DNA from: Klebsormidium nitens
Taxonomy: Eukaryota; Streptophyta; Klebsormidiophyceae; Klebsormidiales; Klebsormidiaceae
Length of the DNA stretch: 64,000 nt
Assembly: GCA_000708835.1 (NCBI GenBank)
Contig: DF237136.1
Location: 41,967 to 105,966, forward strand
Direction: 5' to 3'
Of the stretch, positions 36,228-49,718 are shown piece after piece (within the stretch, counting starts at the first letter, position 1; each line of letters starts with the position of its first letter). Position numbers and translations under genes: made by a program. The notes under the pieces were generated by a model. It saw only the letters and a program-made list of their open reading frames with translations, was not told where the DNA came from and did not search any database.

Positions 36228-37443
36228 GAGCAAGTCTGGAGCCTCATCATGTGACTCACTGCATTTTTACGCTGTTGACATTCATAATGAAAGGCCGTCA
36301 ACCCATCTTAGAGGCCTGAGTTGAGCTCTATTTTGATGCGGAGAATTCTTTTCAGGCAATGAACAGATTACGCTTTCCACGACGCGTTTCTTCTTCTTGG
36401 ATACTACAGAACCCCTAGTGCAGGCTCGCGCTTTGAGACAGTCTAATGACACTGGTTCGTCCTTAGAGGGAGTGTGATTCACATGCGTCAAGTTGCAACG
36501 TGGATACAGCGGCGCATGCTCCATGATATCAATCCTTACCCTTTGGCCGAATTCAGTGTCTACTCTACAGTGAAGCGTGACTCACGACCCCTTGTAATTC
36601 GCCTCATCGAATGATCATACATGAATGTCAGGTTCATCATTTTCGAGGTTTTCTCTGGGTTGGGCATGTGTTCCGGGATTTGCATGCGCCGCAACCAGAA
36701 TGACGGTTTCATATCTGTACATGGCAACTGTGTTTCTATCTGAAGATTGCGGTGGCGTATACATTGCGCGCATGCTGCAGTCGCTGTTTTCGCATGGCGG
36801 CGCATGCTCACTGCAATGATGGCAAATGGTATTAAATATATCTTCGATCATGAATGATGGATCTGTGCGTACATACAAGCCATAATGACACATGTGCACC
36901 TGCCGACGCACGCAATTCTTGCATGCTGCATTGCACCAACTCCGTATAAATCTCAGATAACACAGTTTTCAGTTCAATATGCGGCCCGCCGATATATGGA
37001 TTGCAGGCTGGCATGCAATCTATACTTTTCAATCAACTCCACATGAAAGAAGCTCAGCGGAATGTCAGTGTTCAATTTTGTCGGCGACGCTGAAGTACAA
37101 TGACAGGTCAAGATTGCAATTTGTATGCAACTGCAATTCGTCACTATCATAGTATGCAATCTCTGCAGACCAAGCAATGAAATAACCTCACCGACTTTGC
37201 TTTCAGTATACAAGTACATGATCAGTGACTCGAGTACCGTGGACCTTTAATAGGTACCTTTCAGTACAACTCGACCATACCTGGCCTAGCCTTAATGGCT
37301 GCTGCGCCGCAACGAAGGACGACCATACCGCAAGCTTCAACCTGACTGCAGTTTCATGGCTTCGTCTAAGTTCAGCCTTTGACTGTTTACGCGTGCATAA
37401 ATTTTCTCGAACGAAATGTGAGGAATCTAGGGCCACTCGTTGG
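36228..37443. other. Intergenic between convergent genes
   Basis: About 1.2 kb between the stops of the aminopeptidase (+) and the DeSI-like gene (-). Both 3' UTRs are expected here. The middle (36600-37050) is AT-richer with several GCATGC-like strings. No gene recognised. Confidence 0.5.
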
Positions 37444-39947
37444 TCACGCCACTCTTTCCAACGTGTGAACGTTTTGAGGAACAGGACACACCGGTAGTGG
37501 TGGTGAGATGCTTGCTTCTGCCCCGTTCAACTTCCTCTTCTCGACGGCCGTCAGCTCCTCCCCCCCTGTCTTGCTTGACATGGACGTACCCCGTGAGAAA
37601 GGCCGCTGCTCTTGAGGGGCTGCTGTCGGCTTCTTCTCCTCTGATGTAGAGGCAGCTCCTTCCGTGACTGGGGGGCCAAACATCCACCGGTATGCATTTC
37701 TCCCAGCAACACTCATATCGTTCCGCAGTTGCCGCAGCTGCAAGAAGAACGACATTTCAGTTGAAAATGGGGAAGGTGCCGTCTGAACCTTGGTCTCAAC
37801 GTTGCTTGACCAGCTAGACATCATTGTCGGTGCAATGGGCTCCATGATCGTGCAACGTGGAGGTTGTGGACTCGAGGTGCTGGTTAGAGCTGTTAAAGCC
37901 CTCTCTCTCTGCCACCAAGGAAGGAACTGCAGGATATTCAGGGTCAGCAAACGATCGACTTGAGCCTGCTCGATAAGCCTTGGCAGGTGCCTTACCTGAA
38001 GCATGGTTGCCCCGGCTAAATCTGCGGCAGAGTCACCAACATTGGCGAATCTATTCACCCAAGCTGCACATAACGGGATGTGGCAATTGTAAGGACAAGC
38101 AGCTTCTCGGGACACCGCTATTCGACAGTGCAACGCTCTCCCATTGATCCTTGCTACCACTCTAGGAAAGTACATTCAGCTTACTGAGTTCACTTCGAAA
38201 ATCTATCAAATGCAGCAACACCTGTCGATTTACAAGTTGATGCCAAATCAAACGATGATTCAAAATGGCTTCAGAGATTTGGACACCGGCAGGTCGCCTA
38301 GCGGGAGAGGGCTTCAACGGTGCAGCTTTCCTGGTATGACTTTCACAAAGAGGGGATTGTAACCGAGAAGGGGCCCTCACCTGGTATGAGCCCCACCCCA
38401 AGCCGTTTACTGAACTCATCACAGAAGTGGTTGCAGTTTTTTGCCAGCAGGTCATATGAGCTGCAGGGAACGTGGACAGATAAGTGAGGCCATTTTGAGA
38501 GTGCGGTCTGCCAGGTGTGTGGAGTGCGCTCATCGCCATAGAAACAAGTACAGAAGCTGCACAACTGCACCTGGCTGCAATGTTCAGCTCCTTACTTTGC
38601 AGAAGCTCTGGAAACCTTCAGTTTATCCTGAACCAAACGTGTGCAATTCCAAACTCCTCTCCCCACTTTGTAGTCTTTAGTTACCCGACCCCCTCTCCTT
38701 TTTTTTTGGTGCCGCAGGAAAAACCTGAGACTCAGAGAATGTCACGTGGAGGCGTTGGAGCTCAACAGGAGAAGTCCGCTCACACCGAGTCAAAGCTGGC
38801 TGCGATGGGTAGAAAGAATGGGGCCCACAGATACCAAGAAATGATTTCCTTTGTGATACTTGACAAGCAGGCCTTACTCAGAACCACAGTGGGCACAATG
38901 ACCTGCAAGCAGACCGGATGAACAATCTTGGAAATAGAAGCGAACTGACAGCACCCTTGTCTGCGTCTTGCCATTCTGACCACAAGGTTTAACAACTGGG
39001 ACTATGTAAAAGACTGCTGGGCTCCCCAAATGTCAGAATCAGGCACAGTCCAGGACCCCACCTGCCGGGCCACTCCTTGGAGAGGGCCACCAGGATCTGG
39101 CGCACTTTCTGCTGGTCGAATGCTGTCATGCCCAAAGGTATGGACTCGCGGTACTTGTACATGGGGTTCTGCTTGGGGGGGCAGGAGAACACCCCTGACC
39201 CATCCTCGCAGTACCCAAACGACCATTCCTCCCCGTAGACCTGCACAACACCAAAGGCGATTGCATAAGGTCCCTCTGAAGACAAGGCTGCTCAGATTGG
39301 CAAAGGAGGGCATGCTCTGGTCGTTTGCCTTTCACGTGGCTTGATTTTGAATCGACCATACTATACTCGCTAGCAACTAATCATACTGCTGACTTGGTTC
39401 GTCAGCAAAAAAACTATGTTTGCCTGTCCAGAAAGCGAGCACAAACCTGAAAGCAAAGTCATTCAAGACCTTGGATGCAGGGTGCGAGCCCATTGGATAA
39501 CCCACTCGAGTTTCAAAACAAAGTATTCGAGAAATGCAAACGCTTTAGTTCCTTGTCCAAAGGCTTGGTTTTAGTTCCACTGCTCTGATTGCACCGTGCT
39601 TGGAAACCCTGCAAACTTTGTGATAGAGTTACATGAGGCAGCAATCTCTTTTGGGGGCAACAACAAAGGTTGGGCAATCCAGGAATCAAACACTTCTGCC
39701 TGGAAGTGCGTCGCACGGGCAGCACTTCAATAACTGGGGCCACTTACTCGCGCAAAGAATGCCCCCTGAAATCAGCCTTTGAGGTTCCATCATTGACAAA
39801 TCTTACCTCAATCGCTCCATGGAAAATCCCTCCAATGCCGAGAGCGTCCCTGGTGATCCGGTTGATTCGTAAGATGTTCGCATTCGTGGAAGGAGTAGAA
39901 TTTGTAACGTCATACACATGCAGGGTGGCCATGGAGACGTCAGCCAT
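37444..39947 (-). CDS. PPPDE/DeSI-type isopeptidase
   Basis: Five exons close to 253 residues: 39807-39947, 39062-39240, 38381-38460, 37996-38063 and 37444-37737. The PPPDE papain-like fold is clear: LHVYDVTN at the start, catalytic His43 in GGIFHGAIEVYGEEWSFGY, GVFSCPPKQNPMYKYRES, and catalytic Cys116 in YDLLAKNCNHFCDEF, followed by AWVNRFANVGDSAADL. The family (DeSI-1/2 in animals) removes SUMO or ubiquitin from proteins; which modifier is used cannot be told. The last exon adds a tail of about 97 residues rich in Ser, Thr and Glu, with no domain, beyond the usual DeSI core. Intron donors and acceptors are canonical. Start ATG 39947 gives MADVSMATLHVYDV, the usual short lead-in. Confidence 0.9.
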
Positions 39948-40974
39948 ATAGCCACCTTCACGCACTCCCTGCCGCTGCGGCTTCAGAAAGGGATTGGAAG
40001 GTGAACAAGACGCCTTCGAATCTGAAATGCACTTCTTGCACGGAGTCGAGATCCGAGAGAATAGGTCCCCTACCAACCTACGGTACCGTAGTGGGGCAGA
40101 ACCCTAATTTCGTCGAGCCTCATATAGGTCGGTACCTACTCGGCCATGTGCGTGACTCATGGGACTTGGTGCAGGTTCAAGTTCAACCTCGCTGGTTGCT
40201 GCGCAGGACAGATGAGGATCAGGAGCAAATTGGAGCATGGGCAGCATCCGGGCAGCATGGTGCAACATGATCCAGGGCACAGCTATATAGGGACAAAAGG
40301 AACGAAGAGAGGACCAAGATCAACCAGGGGCGGCCATCATGACGTTTGAGCGCGTCAGTGGGGAATGTATGAGCCAGCGTGAAGTCAAGGCAGCAAAAGG
40401 CAATCCTCTGGAGACAATGAAGAAGTTTCTTATATGATGATCCGCACATGATGGCACTAGTGCTGCGTTTCAGACACGGGCCGTCCGCCCAATCCTGTGT
40501 GCAAAAGGTCACGAAGAAGGTGCGGCTTTTACTGATCAGCGGTTTAAAATTTGCCTCATCCTTGTCAGACTTCATTGGAGTGAATGTAGGCAAGGGAGCT
40601 GGGTTTGACAGCTGCATTGCAGCTTGGATCTCTACGCATTATTTACATGTTGAGTTTTGTTCCCTCTTTAGCTCTCTGCTAAATCACGCATATCACCCAA
40701 CTCATGGTTTTGAAAGATGCCTTTATGCTACATGGCACAGCACTATGCATGGCTTCAATGCGTGTTTGTGCCTGGGGCAGCAGGCGTAATGGTATTCTCT
40801 GCGGTGGTTGGCACCTCCAGGATATGACTGCGGCAAATCTGTTAACTCCAAAGCCGAGCCCCGAATCGTTCACAGGCGACAGACAGCCGACTCATCGTCC
40901 AACCTAGGTGACCCCCCAGCTTAGGGCCTGCGGCAGCGCGCTGCCAGCAATCGCCCTCCGAGATCGCATTGCCG
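39948..40974. other. Divergent 5' region of DeSI and CBL genes
   Basis: About 1.0 kb between the two start codons. It presumably holds both promoters. Short open frames without family similarity; no repeat unit or clear TATA box recognised. Confidence 0.45.
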
Positions 40975-43600
40975 ATGGGATGCATAGGGTCCAAGAATGT
41001 GACAGAGACGAGACGACCCCCCGGATACGAGGAGCCTGAAGTTCTGGCCAGTGAAACAGCATGTAAGTGGCACCGCGTCTCCTTGGCTTGCCCGCAGGGC
41101 CATGTGCTTCTTAGAACCCAGCTTCCAAATGATTCTGTGCCGCAAGTGTTCTCAACTTCATCATTGGTGGTCAAGATTATAGCATGCTCACATGACGCTT
41201 AAGTCCTACATGTTGCAAAGCAGTGTGTCTTTCTTTGGCGGTTTGTTCTGTTGGTCACCCACCCAGTGTCCCTGGAGCCTCGTTACAGACCCTTGTCTGC
41301 AGCTCCTCGCTCGAAGCTGTAAGTTTTAAGACCTGCCTTGGTGGCTCTCAGCTGATGTCTCTGTTCCCACGGTTATGCAGTTTCTGTTAGCGAGGTTGAA
41401 GCGCTTTATACACTCTTCACCAAAGTGAGCAACAGCATCATCACAGATGGGCTCATTCACAAGGTAAGACAACCACGGCGATAGTATAGCTGTCAAAAGC
41501 CTTATTGCACCACTGATGACCTGCCATTTTTAAGTGGATGGGTTATTTTGGTTCAGCATGTGCAGCATCCATCATGCCAATGTTGCCGATTGGCAGCTGG
41601 GGCTAGGTGGTCAGAGGGGCATGATTGGTGATTGTTGTGTCTGTTCTATTCAGGAGGAGTTCATGCAGGCCCTCTTTAAGAATAGCAACACAAACAACCT
41701 CTTCGCAGAAAGGGTGAGCCCTCTCGACCTTTGCCAAATGTGAGGATGTCAAGGTCTTAAATTGCTGCCATTACCTTTGCAAGACGAGCGGCGTTTTCCA
41801 TTTCTATGTCCCAATTGCCGGTTGCTTCAGGTTATTGCATGTCCAACTTGGGAGCCTAGCAGTCAGTATTTCCACGTACTGCTCGAGTTCAGCAAACCAA
41901 CAGTTTTTGTATCTTGGTACATGTGACACAGTGCTTGTCAGGCACAACCTCTCTGGCCGGTTGCACTCGGCACAGCAAGACGTGGTCTGTTTGTGAGGCA
42001 GATTAATCCAGTCTTTTCCAAGAAAGAGGGAGACACAGCCAACCTTTCCTAGTGGAGACCAATTTTTAGATCCAGGGCAGAGAGCTAACAGTACACACAT
42101 CCCTGAACCCTCAACTGCAGGTTTTCGAGCTGTTTGACATCAAACGCAATGGCGTCATCGAGTTTGGCGAGTTCGTGCGCTCCCTCAGCGTGTTCCACCC
42201 CAGGGCCCCCACCAACGACAAGCTGGCCTGTGAGGCGGCGCGCCCCGATGTCTCTCCAACACCTGCCTGCCACACTTGCGCTGCGCCTACTACTGCCCAA
42301 TAGGGCAGCTGTGGAAACAGGGTGTGCCTGCTCAGGACGGCCGTGGTTCTCAGACCAGAACCGGACGATGCGACCTTCTTTTCTCCGGCTGCGAATCTGG
42401 ACTCTTCCGTTTCCCTTGTCAATCGCTCACCCTTTTGGTGCTACTGCAGTTGCATTCAAGCTTTACGACCTGCGCCAAACGGGGACGATTGATATCGTCG
42501 AGGTGCGTTGCCTAGCCACTCCGGCTCACCACGACTCGTTGCATGTGCTGACACCTGTCCTTGAAAGAGCCGCTGCACAACGCAGCAATTTCCATTTAAG
42601 CGCTGGCCGGACCATCAGGCGATGGCATCCACACTCGAGAGTTGTCAATAAGAGCTGTCTTTCAAGGAGGTACAGTGCTTTGTTGACATGCAGTGCGAAG
42701 CGTGCTGGACTTCGAAGCAAGGCCAGCCGCTAACACATGTTGCTGTGCGTGCAGGTGGAGATGATGCTGACTGCGTTGATGAAGGAGACACCCGACCTGG
42801 ACTTCTCCGACGAGGTCATCCGCCACATTGTCGAACAGGTCAGGCCCGCAACACTAGCGGGAATGAATGAGTCGCTCGAAGGGAGGGCGCTTTATGGGGT
42901 TTCGCTCCTCGCGTTGAGTTTCCAAGTCGGTAAACACGGAGGTGGTCGTTCAACTGCTGGACTCTTGGATGGCTATTCGCAGCCGTCTATCTGTGAAGGC
43001 GCCCTCGCCACTTCCTGCTTTGCTTTTCACCCTCTGGTTGACTGCATCCAGAGGCGTTTTAGTGGCAAACAACCGCAGAGGTAACGCGTGTGGTGTGGGT
43101 CCGGTGCAGACCTTTGCGGAGGCGGACACGAACCAGGACGGCAAGATCGACCAGGAGGAGTGGGCGGTCATGGTGGAGAAGCACCCCAACATCCTCAAGA
43201 ACATGACGCTGCCCTCGCTCAGGTACGCCCGCAGCGGGGCCCCGCCTCAACGGCGGCAGGCATCATTAGTACACCCGGGAGTGGCTTTCCGTCCAACCCC
43301 GTAACTTGTTGGACTTGGAGTTGTGGCGTATATTTTGCAGGTGACGTTTTGTTGAGCACAGAATAAAACCACAGAAATGATTTGAACAGGTATTTTCGCG
43401 TTTGGCATACCTCAATGTGTTGAATGCGTTATTCAGCTTTTGGCGTAGCTGAATGTGTTGCATGCATGCATCAGCTTGTTTAGGCTGCCGTTTAAAGTAA
43501 TGACTAACGATTCTCGCGCAAGTGCAGGGACATTACAAGCGACTACCCGTCCTTTATCTTCCAATCGGGAGTCGATGATGCCCCTATGGATGACGAGTAG
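40975..43600 (+). CDS. CBL: Calcineurin B-like (CBL) calcium sensor
   Basis: Eight exons close to 220 residues: 40975-41062, 41381-41463, 41654-41713, 42121-42229, 42450-42502, 42755-42838, 43110-43222 and 43528-43600. It starts MGCIGSK, the MGCxxS/K lipidation motif of membrane-bound CBLs (Gly2 myristoylation, Cys3 S-acylation). Four EF hands follow: the CBL-type first one at about 43-57, [12 protein letters not shown] (83-94), [12 protein letters not shown] (120-131) and a canonical [12 protein letters not shown] (165-176). The C-terminus has the conserved [11 protein letters not shown] block, whose Ser210 matches the serine phosphorylated by CIPKs in plants. CBLs bind the NAF motif of CIPK kinases when loaded with calcium and bring them to membranes. 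The CIPK gene is the next gene, tail to tail. A TGTAA motif occurs at 43879. Confidence 0.95.
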
Positions 43601-44915
43601 ATAATGAGGGCGGGCTTTAGAAAAGGGGGGGGGCTGTTTTCAACGAAGTGCGGTGCTGCAGCTTTGCTCCTAGGTGTTGAGAGAGAAACATTCATTGCAG
43701 AAGAGTTTTCGACATTTGACACAATCCAATTAATCTGCAGAGACGAAGTTTGTGAAACTTCAGCTTCTTGCCTACTTATGTTTTACCCCTTGTGGGAGCC
43801 GGTGACCAGAATTCGAGCAATCCCAGATCGACTCGTTGTTGTATTTTAGATGTGTCGACCATGTGCGACTTCAGTTTTGTAACTTGAAGCTTGATGGGTC
43901 AATAGAGACAACGCAAAAGGCTGGGCCTATGCGACCAAAAGTGCGAGCTAGTCGGAAAGCCAGCTACAAAGGTCTCCAAGCGGCACTGAACCATGTAATC
44001 GATCATTGATTTCAGTTGAAGAAGGATGACTTCTGCCGGAAGTTGAACCGGGCAAAGGACTGCTAGCTAGTGCTTTTCTCTTTTCATGCAAAACGGCGTA
44101 TAGCCACTCGCGACTGTCGAGTCAAATTTTTTGAATATGCAGTAGAACTTTCTGGCATATATTGATAAGCGAACTGCCCAGGCAAATACGGACATGCATG
44201 ACTATAAAATTGTCGTGATCGATTCTATATATTTTGCGAGGTGGCTGGCCGTAGGCCGGTCAGCTCCAACGTTTCAGCTAGGTATAGGACGGTCGTGATT
44301 AACTCCATCGACTCACTCCGACTCGTCTAAAGCAAGTATGTCAGTCCATAATTTGATACAAAGTATGATCATTCGCTGCGGCTCACGGTTGCTGCACGCG
44401 CTCAGTCATATAAGGACGCATGCAAAGGCCGAATTTTGATATATTGCACATCAGTCGCTGGCAAGAGCTATATATGTCCGGTTGCATATGTACCCTGCAT
44501 GGCGGCGATGATTGCAAGACCGGTATACACAGACTACGTATACAGAGTTCCAATGCGCATTCGGACACGTCCACGTGAACTGTGACAGCCTCGAATAAGC
44601 ATGTCTTATTATTGCCTAGTTGTACAAGCAACTTTCAACCTTTTCTTGTTCAGGCCCGATCAAGAGAGGCCGTAAAGCTTCAACGAAAGCATACTGAATA
44701 TATGTACAAGCGAATGACTGCCTCGTTGCGCCGCAGTGCCATTCTTTGCCAGCGAACCCAAACCATAATTATTGACGATGATCACCCTAAGCTGGCGGCC
44801 CACGACAGCGACGAAGAGAGCGCTGCATCTACCGTACACCCCTTTATAACAACTCATTACCTGCTTACCTTTTCAATGACATGGAGCTGACCAAGCTCCA
44901 TGTAGGGGGCCTCTG
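43601..44915. other. Spacer between the convergent CBL and CIPK genes
   Basis: Both 3' UTRs are expected in this 1.3-kb interval. No other gene seen. AT-rich short repeats of TATATA and GCATG type are scattered through 44150-44530. Confidence 0.5.
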
Positions 44916-47900
44916 TCACGTGGCAGGTCCGGTAGCAGGCCCCTCATCCCCGGTTGCAACCGCCCCGTTGGTGCTTGCAATGGCTGAGGCCTTGGAGGCA
45001 CTCCCGTCCATGGCACTCAGCTCCGACTTCCAAATGATGTCGGTGCACTTTTGACACAGCAGCTTGTAGAACTGGTAGACAACAACACGGAGGTCAGGGG
45101 CGAGGTTTGGCTGTCGGCAAGCTGGAGGGCACCCGTGGAAACTTGTGGACCAGATAACTCCGCCGTCCCCTCAAGCGACTCCTTCGTACGCCAGACGTGA
45201 GCGTGCCGAGGCACTCCAGCACACCCCCGCCCTCCTCCTTGAAAGCGACGGTGACGAGCGGGCGCTCACCTTGTGGTACTCGAGCGTGTCGCCGCCGGCC
45301 TTCCTGACCTCGACCATGTGTAGGCCGGGCGCCATCTCAAACACCTCGACGGCCACCTGCAAGATGCCCTTGTGCGACGCGGAGCGGCCCTCCATCCGAA
45401 TCTGCACATGCCACGCACACGCCCGCCGCAATCAGTGATCACGGTCAGGGACTTGGAGGCTTGCCGCATGCACCAGAGCTCAAAGCCAAACGAAGGTGCG
45501 CGCACCAAGCGGAAATAGAAAGTGCTCCCTTTGACCTGCGGTACGCTCTGCATCTAAATACTGAAACTTTGAATGGAGAGCTGCAGTTTGAACTTTTACA
45601 ACGCGTGGCCTGCCATCCGAAGCTGCCGTCTGTGCCTCACGCCGGCTGCAGTCCATGAGCGGTACCGGTGCTCGGACCGCCAGGGCAGGGGGTCTGGAGT
45701 ATACCTTGTAGTTGCGAGTGGCGACAGTGAAGCCGGCTGCGCTGGCAGCGGTAGCAATCTTTTGGACAATCTCCTTGGCGGGCCGCTTGGACGTGAAGCG
45801 CGTCTGCCGCTTCACCATGTGGTCCTGAGCGCGAAAAGTGGAACGAATCAGCACATCGCTGCAGGATAGGCCAGACCGTTGTAAGCGATGGCAAAGTGGA
45901 GGAACCGAACGTGAGGGTGACGGGTCGCGAGGCGAAGTCGGCAATCGTCGGTGCTCAATGCCGGACCATTAAAAAGTATCGGGGTTGCTCCTGATGCGGC
46001 GAGGCCATCGGCGTGGGCAGGCACAGCTATTGGAGCGGGCGGGTGCACGCACCTGGCGCTTCTCGAAGAAGGTGGAGAGGTTGAGGCCCTGCGAGAGGGT
46101 GATGAGCTCGAAGGCATTCATCAGGTGCGGCTTGACCTCCTTTTGCTCCTTCTGCTCGCTCACGTGGCTGTCCTGCACGCCGCATGACAATAGCGACCAG
46201 TGAGGTCAGCCTGTCAACGGTATCGGAAAAGCAAGGCATCAATCCAAGGAGACTTGAGTGAGAGCAGACGACTATACATTGCATAGGCAAAGGAGGCCGA
46301 TGAGAAGGGATGATATTGATGAGGTTCAAAGGCTCGGAATGCAGAACCGAACGGGCGAGCAACTTGCCACAGGAATTAGAGAAAGCTGTCTGCTTTAATG
46401 CATCGGGCAATTCAGTTGACGGCTGAGAAGGGCGGTGACTGGTCGGTGCGGGCCAGACGATGTCGGCAGTACCTCGTTATTGCCAAACACGGCGGCCACA
46501 TCGTCGGAGTCGTCGGTGTTCTCCTCGAGGGGCTGCACTGGGTGGTACCCCTTGGTGAACCAGGGGTCGTTGCGCAGCCCGCTCACGCGAATCCGCTGCA
46601 CGGCAAACAAGAGGAAACGGCGGCTGAGAAGGAACAAGATAAAGCGACGGGGCCTGATTTAGTACAAGGCAAGCGTTGGTAGTACGGACAATCCGTGCGA
46701 TGTTGTTCCCAGGTTTTGTCAGCAAAAGCCGGGAACGATAATCGGTTCTTAACGAAAGCAGTGAGCGGCTCACCGTCTTAGGATTGGGGTCGAGCAGCTT
46801 GCGCAGGACGGCTTTGACGCCCAGTGAGAACCAAGACGGACAGGTGAAGTCAGCGCGGTGGATCTGCAGCAGCGGGAGGAACGGAGCGGATGAGGAAGAG
46901 AGACGACACAGTCGCTCAACCCGTGTCAATGACTGAAACGAGTGCCCCGAAAGAAAGTCGAGGTCAAGTGATCCAGCGCCCCCAAAGACTTGAATCACAA
47001 ATATTAGTATGATTTTTCGGTGCAGATGAGCACCTGTCCATTTTCAGCAGGATGGAGAGCAGACAGGACAGTCCCCAATTTGTGCACCAGACCACCCCTC
47101 AGATAATTGGACCATCGATGACCCAGAGAACGAGCCCCGAGGTCGCACCTTTTTATAGAGCGTCATGAGGTCCTGCTCATCAAAGGGCAGGTAGCCTGCC
47201 ATCAACACGTACAAAATGACCCCGCACGACCAGATGTCAGCCAGGGCCCCGTCGTAGCCCTTGTCATTCAGCACCTGCAGAAGAGCAGACACAGCAGACT
47301 TCAAGGATGGGTGCGTTCAGGTAGCTTCTACATCTCTACGTGTTAGATAACTGGTTGGATCCGCCAGTCTTCTTTCATTATCTTCTGACAGCATCCCTTA
47401 CTGAAACGTGGTGATCGTTGATCTGTTCTTACACTCGGACTTAGCAGTCCTCCCTACAGAGCTCCTCGACCTTGGTCAAAACTCAAGAAGCCGCACCCGG
47501 CACGGGTGGCAGGAGCACCCACCTCGGGAGCAACGTAGTTGGGGGTCCCGCAGGTGGTGTGAAGGAGGCCGTCATCCTGCATCATCAAATGACTTTCATG
47601 AAAATCAGAAGTAAGCTTCTTATTGTGTTGGACACATGGAACAACAGCGGGAGAGGTTATCTGAATCAACACTTCGAAACCATGGCAGTGCCCGTGGTGG
47701 CGGAGCAGCAGTTGGAAAACGGCCGCACCTGGACTTGCATGGGCAATGCACTCAGTCCAAAGTCTGAGATCTTCAAGTTCCCCTTGGCGTCCAGGAGAAG
47801 GTTCTCGGGCTGCAAGAGGTATACAAGAGAGACCTGGGGTGAGGAAAATCGTCAAAGAGGGAGGTGGCAAAACTTCGAAAGGGCTTGCAAGCAGTTGTCC

Positions 47901-49032
47901 CCCTGCGCTGTAAGAGGCAGAGCCGAGGACCTTGTGAAAACAACACGATGCCGCTACAACTCAATGGGAACACAAATGTCCTGACGGTGGTTTTAATTCA
48001 TGTACAGCAAACCTGTTCCAGTTGATTCAACGATCATCACTGGTAGGACACAACCAGGAAAGAGTACCTTCAAGTCCCGATGGAACACGCCTTTGCTGTG
48101 GCAGAAGTCAACTGCGTCCACCAGCTGCTGGAAGTAGCGCCGCGCCTCGTCTTCGGGCAGCTTGCCTTGGTGCACCTGGCAGCAGCAAGTGTGCGTCATT
48201 CCAGCAGTAGACACGCCGGTGAAGCATGGTGGGTACCAGGGGATTGCTGTCAAAGCTCCAACTTCAATCCAAATCACTTGATTGAACTACTACCAATGCC
48301 CCTTGATAAGGTAGAGGTACTCACAATCTTATCGAAGAGCTCCCCCCCCGTCACAAGCTCCAGTACAATGTAGATCTTGGTCCGACTCGCCAGGACCTGG
48401 GAGGGGGAAGGGGGAAAACAAGTGTTGAGGGTGAAAATGCTCTAACAAACCGGGCCTTCTTGGATCAGCCCATGCATCGCCTCAACACAAGGATTGCTAG
48501 CTCAGGGTCACATGCAATTCCAGCTCTGCCAGCTAAGTTGCAGCCGCTGCTGATCTACCCACATTACAAGACGCAAGTTGGATATGGTGTTGTCTGTGAG
48601 AGCTTACCTCGTGCAAATGCACTACATTTGGATGCCGGACCAGCTTCATTATGGAGATTTCCCGCTTGATCTGCATCAAGGAAGGCCCATTCGCTTTGAA
48701 TCATCAGATGCCAGAGCAGCCCTCCAGCTTGCACTTGCATCACCTAGGTCCAAATAGCAGCACTGGAAAGTGACAGCATTGCAGACTCGACAGGTGTTTC
48801 CCAATCCAGGCAGCCCTAGATGGAACCATTCAGGACTAGGATGCTCGCCGACCTTTGTCCTGCTTACCTGCTCCACCATCTTGTGCTTCAAGATTTTCTC
48901 CTTGTCCAAGATCTTCATGGCCACGCTCTCGCCCGTCTCTGTGTTGACGGCAAACTTGACCTTGGCAAATGTGCCTTCCCCCAGGGTCCTGCCCACCTCA
49001 TACTTCCCAACCCGGCGCACCGTCTGCATCAT
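44916..49032 (-). CDS. CIPK: CBL-interacting protein kinase (CIPK/SnRK3)
   Basis: Thirteen exons, nearly all in phase 0, close to 469 residues: 48868-49032, 48608-48670, 48325-48396, 48068-48175, 47729-47809, 47523-47576, 47149-47274, 46774-46863, 46473-46595, 46053-46172, 45705-45824, 45270-45401 and 44916-45071. The kinase domain is complete: glycine loop [11 protein letters not shown] Lys40 in [12 protein letters not shown] at FHRDLKPEN, DFG at 152-154, and an activation loop ending [10 protein letters not shown]. The regulatory part has the NAF/FISL motif [18 protein letters not shown] (313-330), which binds CBLs and autoinhibits the kinase, then TRFTSK of the phosphatase-interaction region and a KA1-like end. 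In plants these kinases phosphorylate ion transporters under calcium control. The neighbouring CBL gene encodes its likely partner. The C-terminal 35 residues are Ala/Thr/Ser-rich and unstructured. Confidence 0.95.
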
Positions 49033-49699
49033 CTTGGCCCCCGCATAGAAGTGAATGGGCAGCGAGGCACGGCTCTGCGGTCGTACGTGTCCTGTCAGCC
49101 CATCGGGCTTGATAAATTCTTCAAACTCAAATCAGTAGATCAACAAGAATTATGCCAATTGGCAACAAAGACGGTCAGCCCACGCGCTTGTTCCGCAGCA
49201 CCAAGGACAACACTGCATGCTGTTTGGGCTTGTCTCCACATTACTCTAAGCTCCACCAATTACTGCCTTCGGTCCACTATACGCGGCAGAAAGCTTTCCG
49301 TTTGCTCTTGCATGATCCGTCATGGAGATCACCCCTAGAACCCCGTACTCGAGAGGTGGTGGTGGGAAGATGGATAGCGGCCCGGCCCTTGCAACTGATC
49401 ACCTGGTGTTGATCAAGAGGAGATTGTTGCCCCCATCATGCAGGGGCCACGTACCTACCTTGCAGACCAAATGCACAGGTTAAATTCTCAACTTAAACCG
49501 GAACCCAAGGGTTTAGGGCAAACCCCACACCCTCAACACTAAGTGGCCAACCGTTAACCCTTCAACAGGCTAACCCCACCCGTCTCATGCACACAAAACT
49601 CTGCCTCAGAGTCAAGGTGGTGCCACTACTAGCACTAGGGCAAAACGGACAAAACTTGTGAACTCCTTTCGATTTTTCGGACGTCGGACGCTTACTTTC

Positions 49700-49718
49700 T
49701 TTTTTTTTTTTTTTTTTT
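49700..49718 (+). repeat. Poly-T run (T19)
   Basis: Nineteen consecutive T inside the 806-bp inverted-repeat element, close to its left terminal repeat. Confidence 0.9.
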
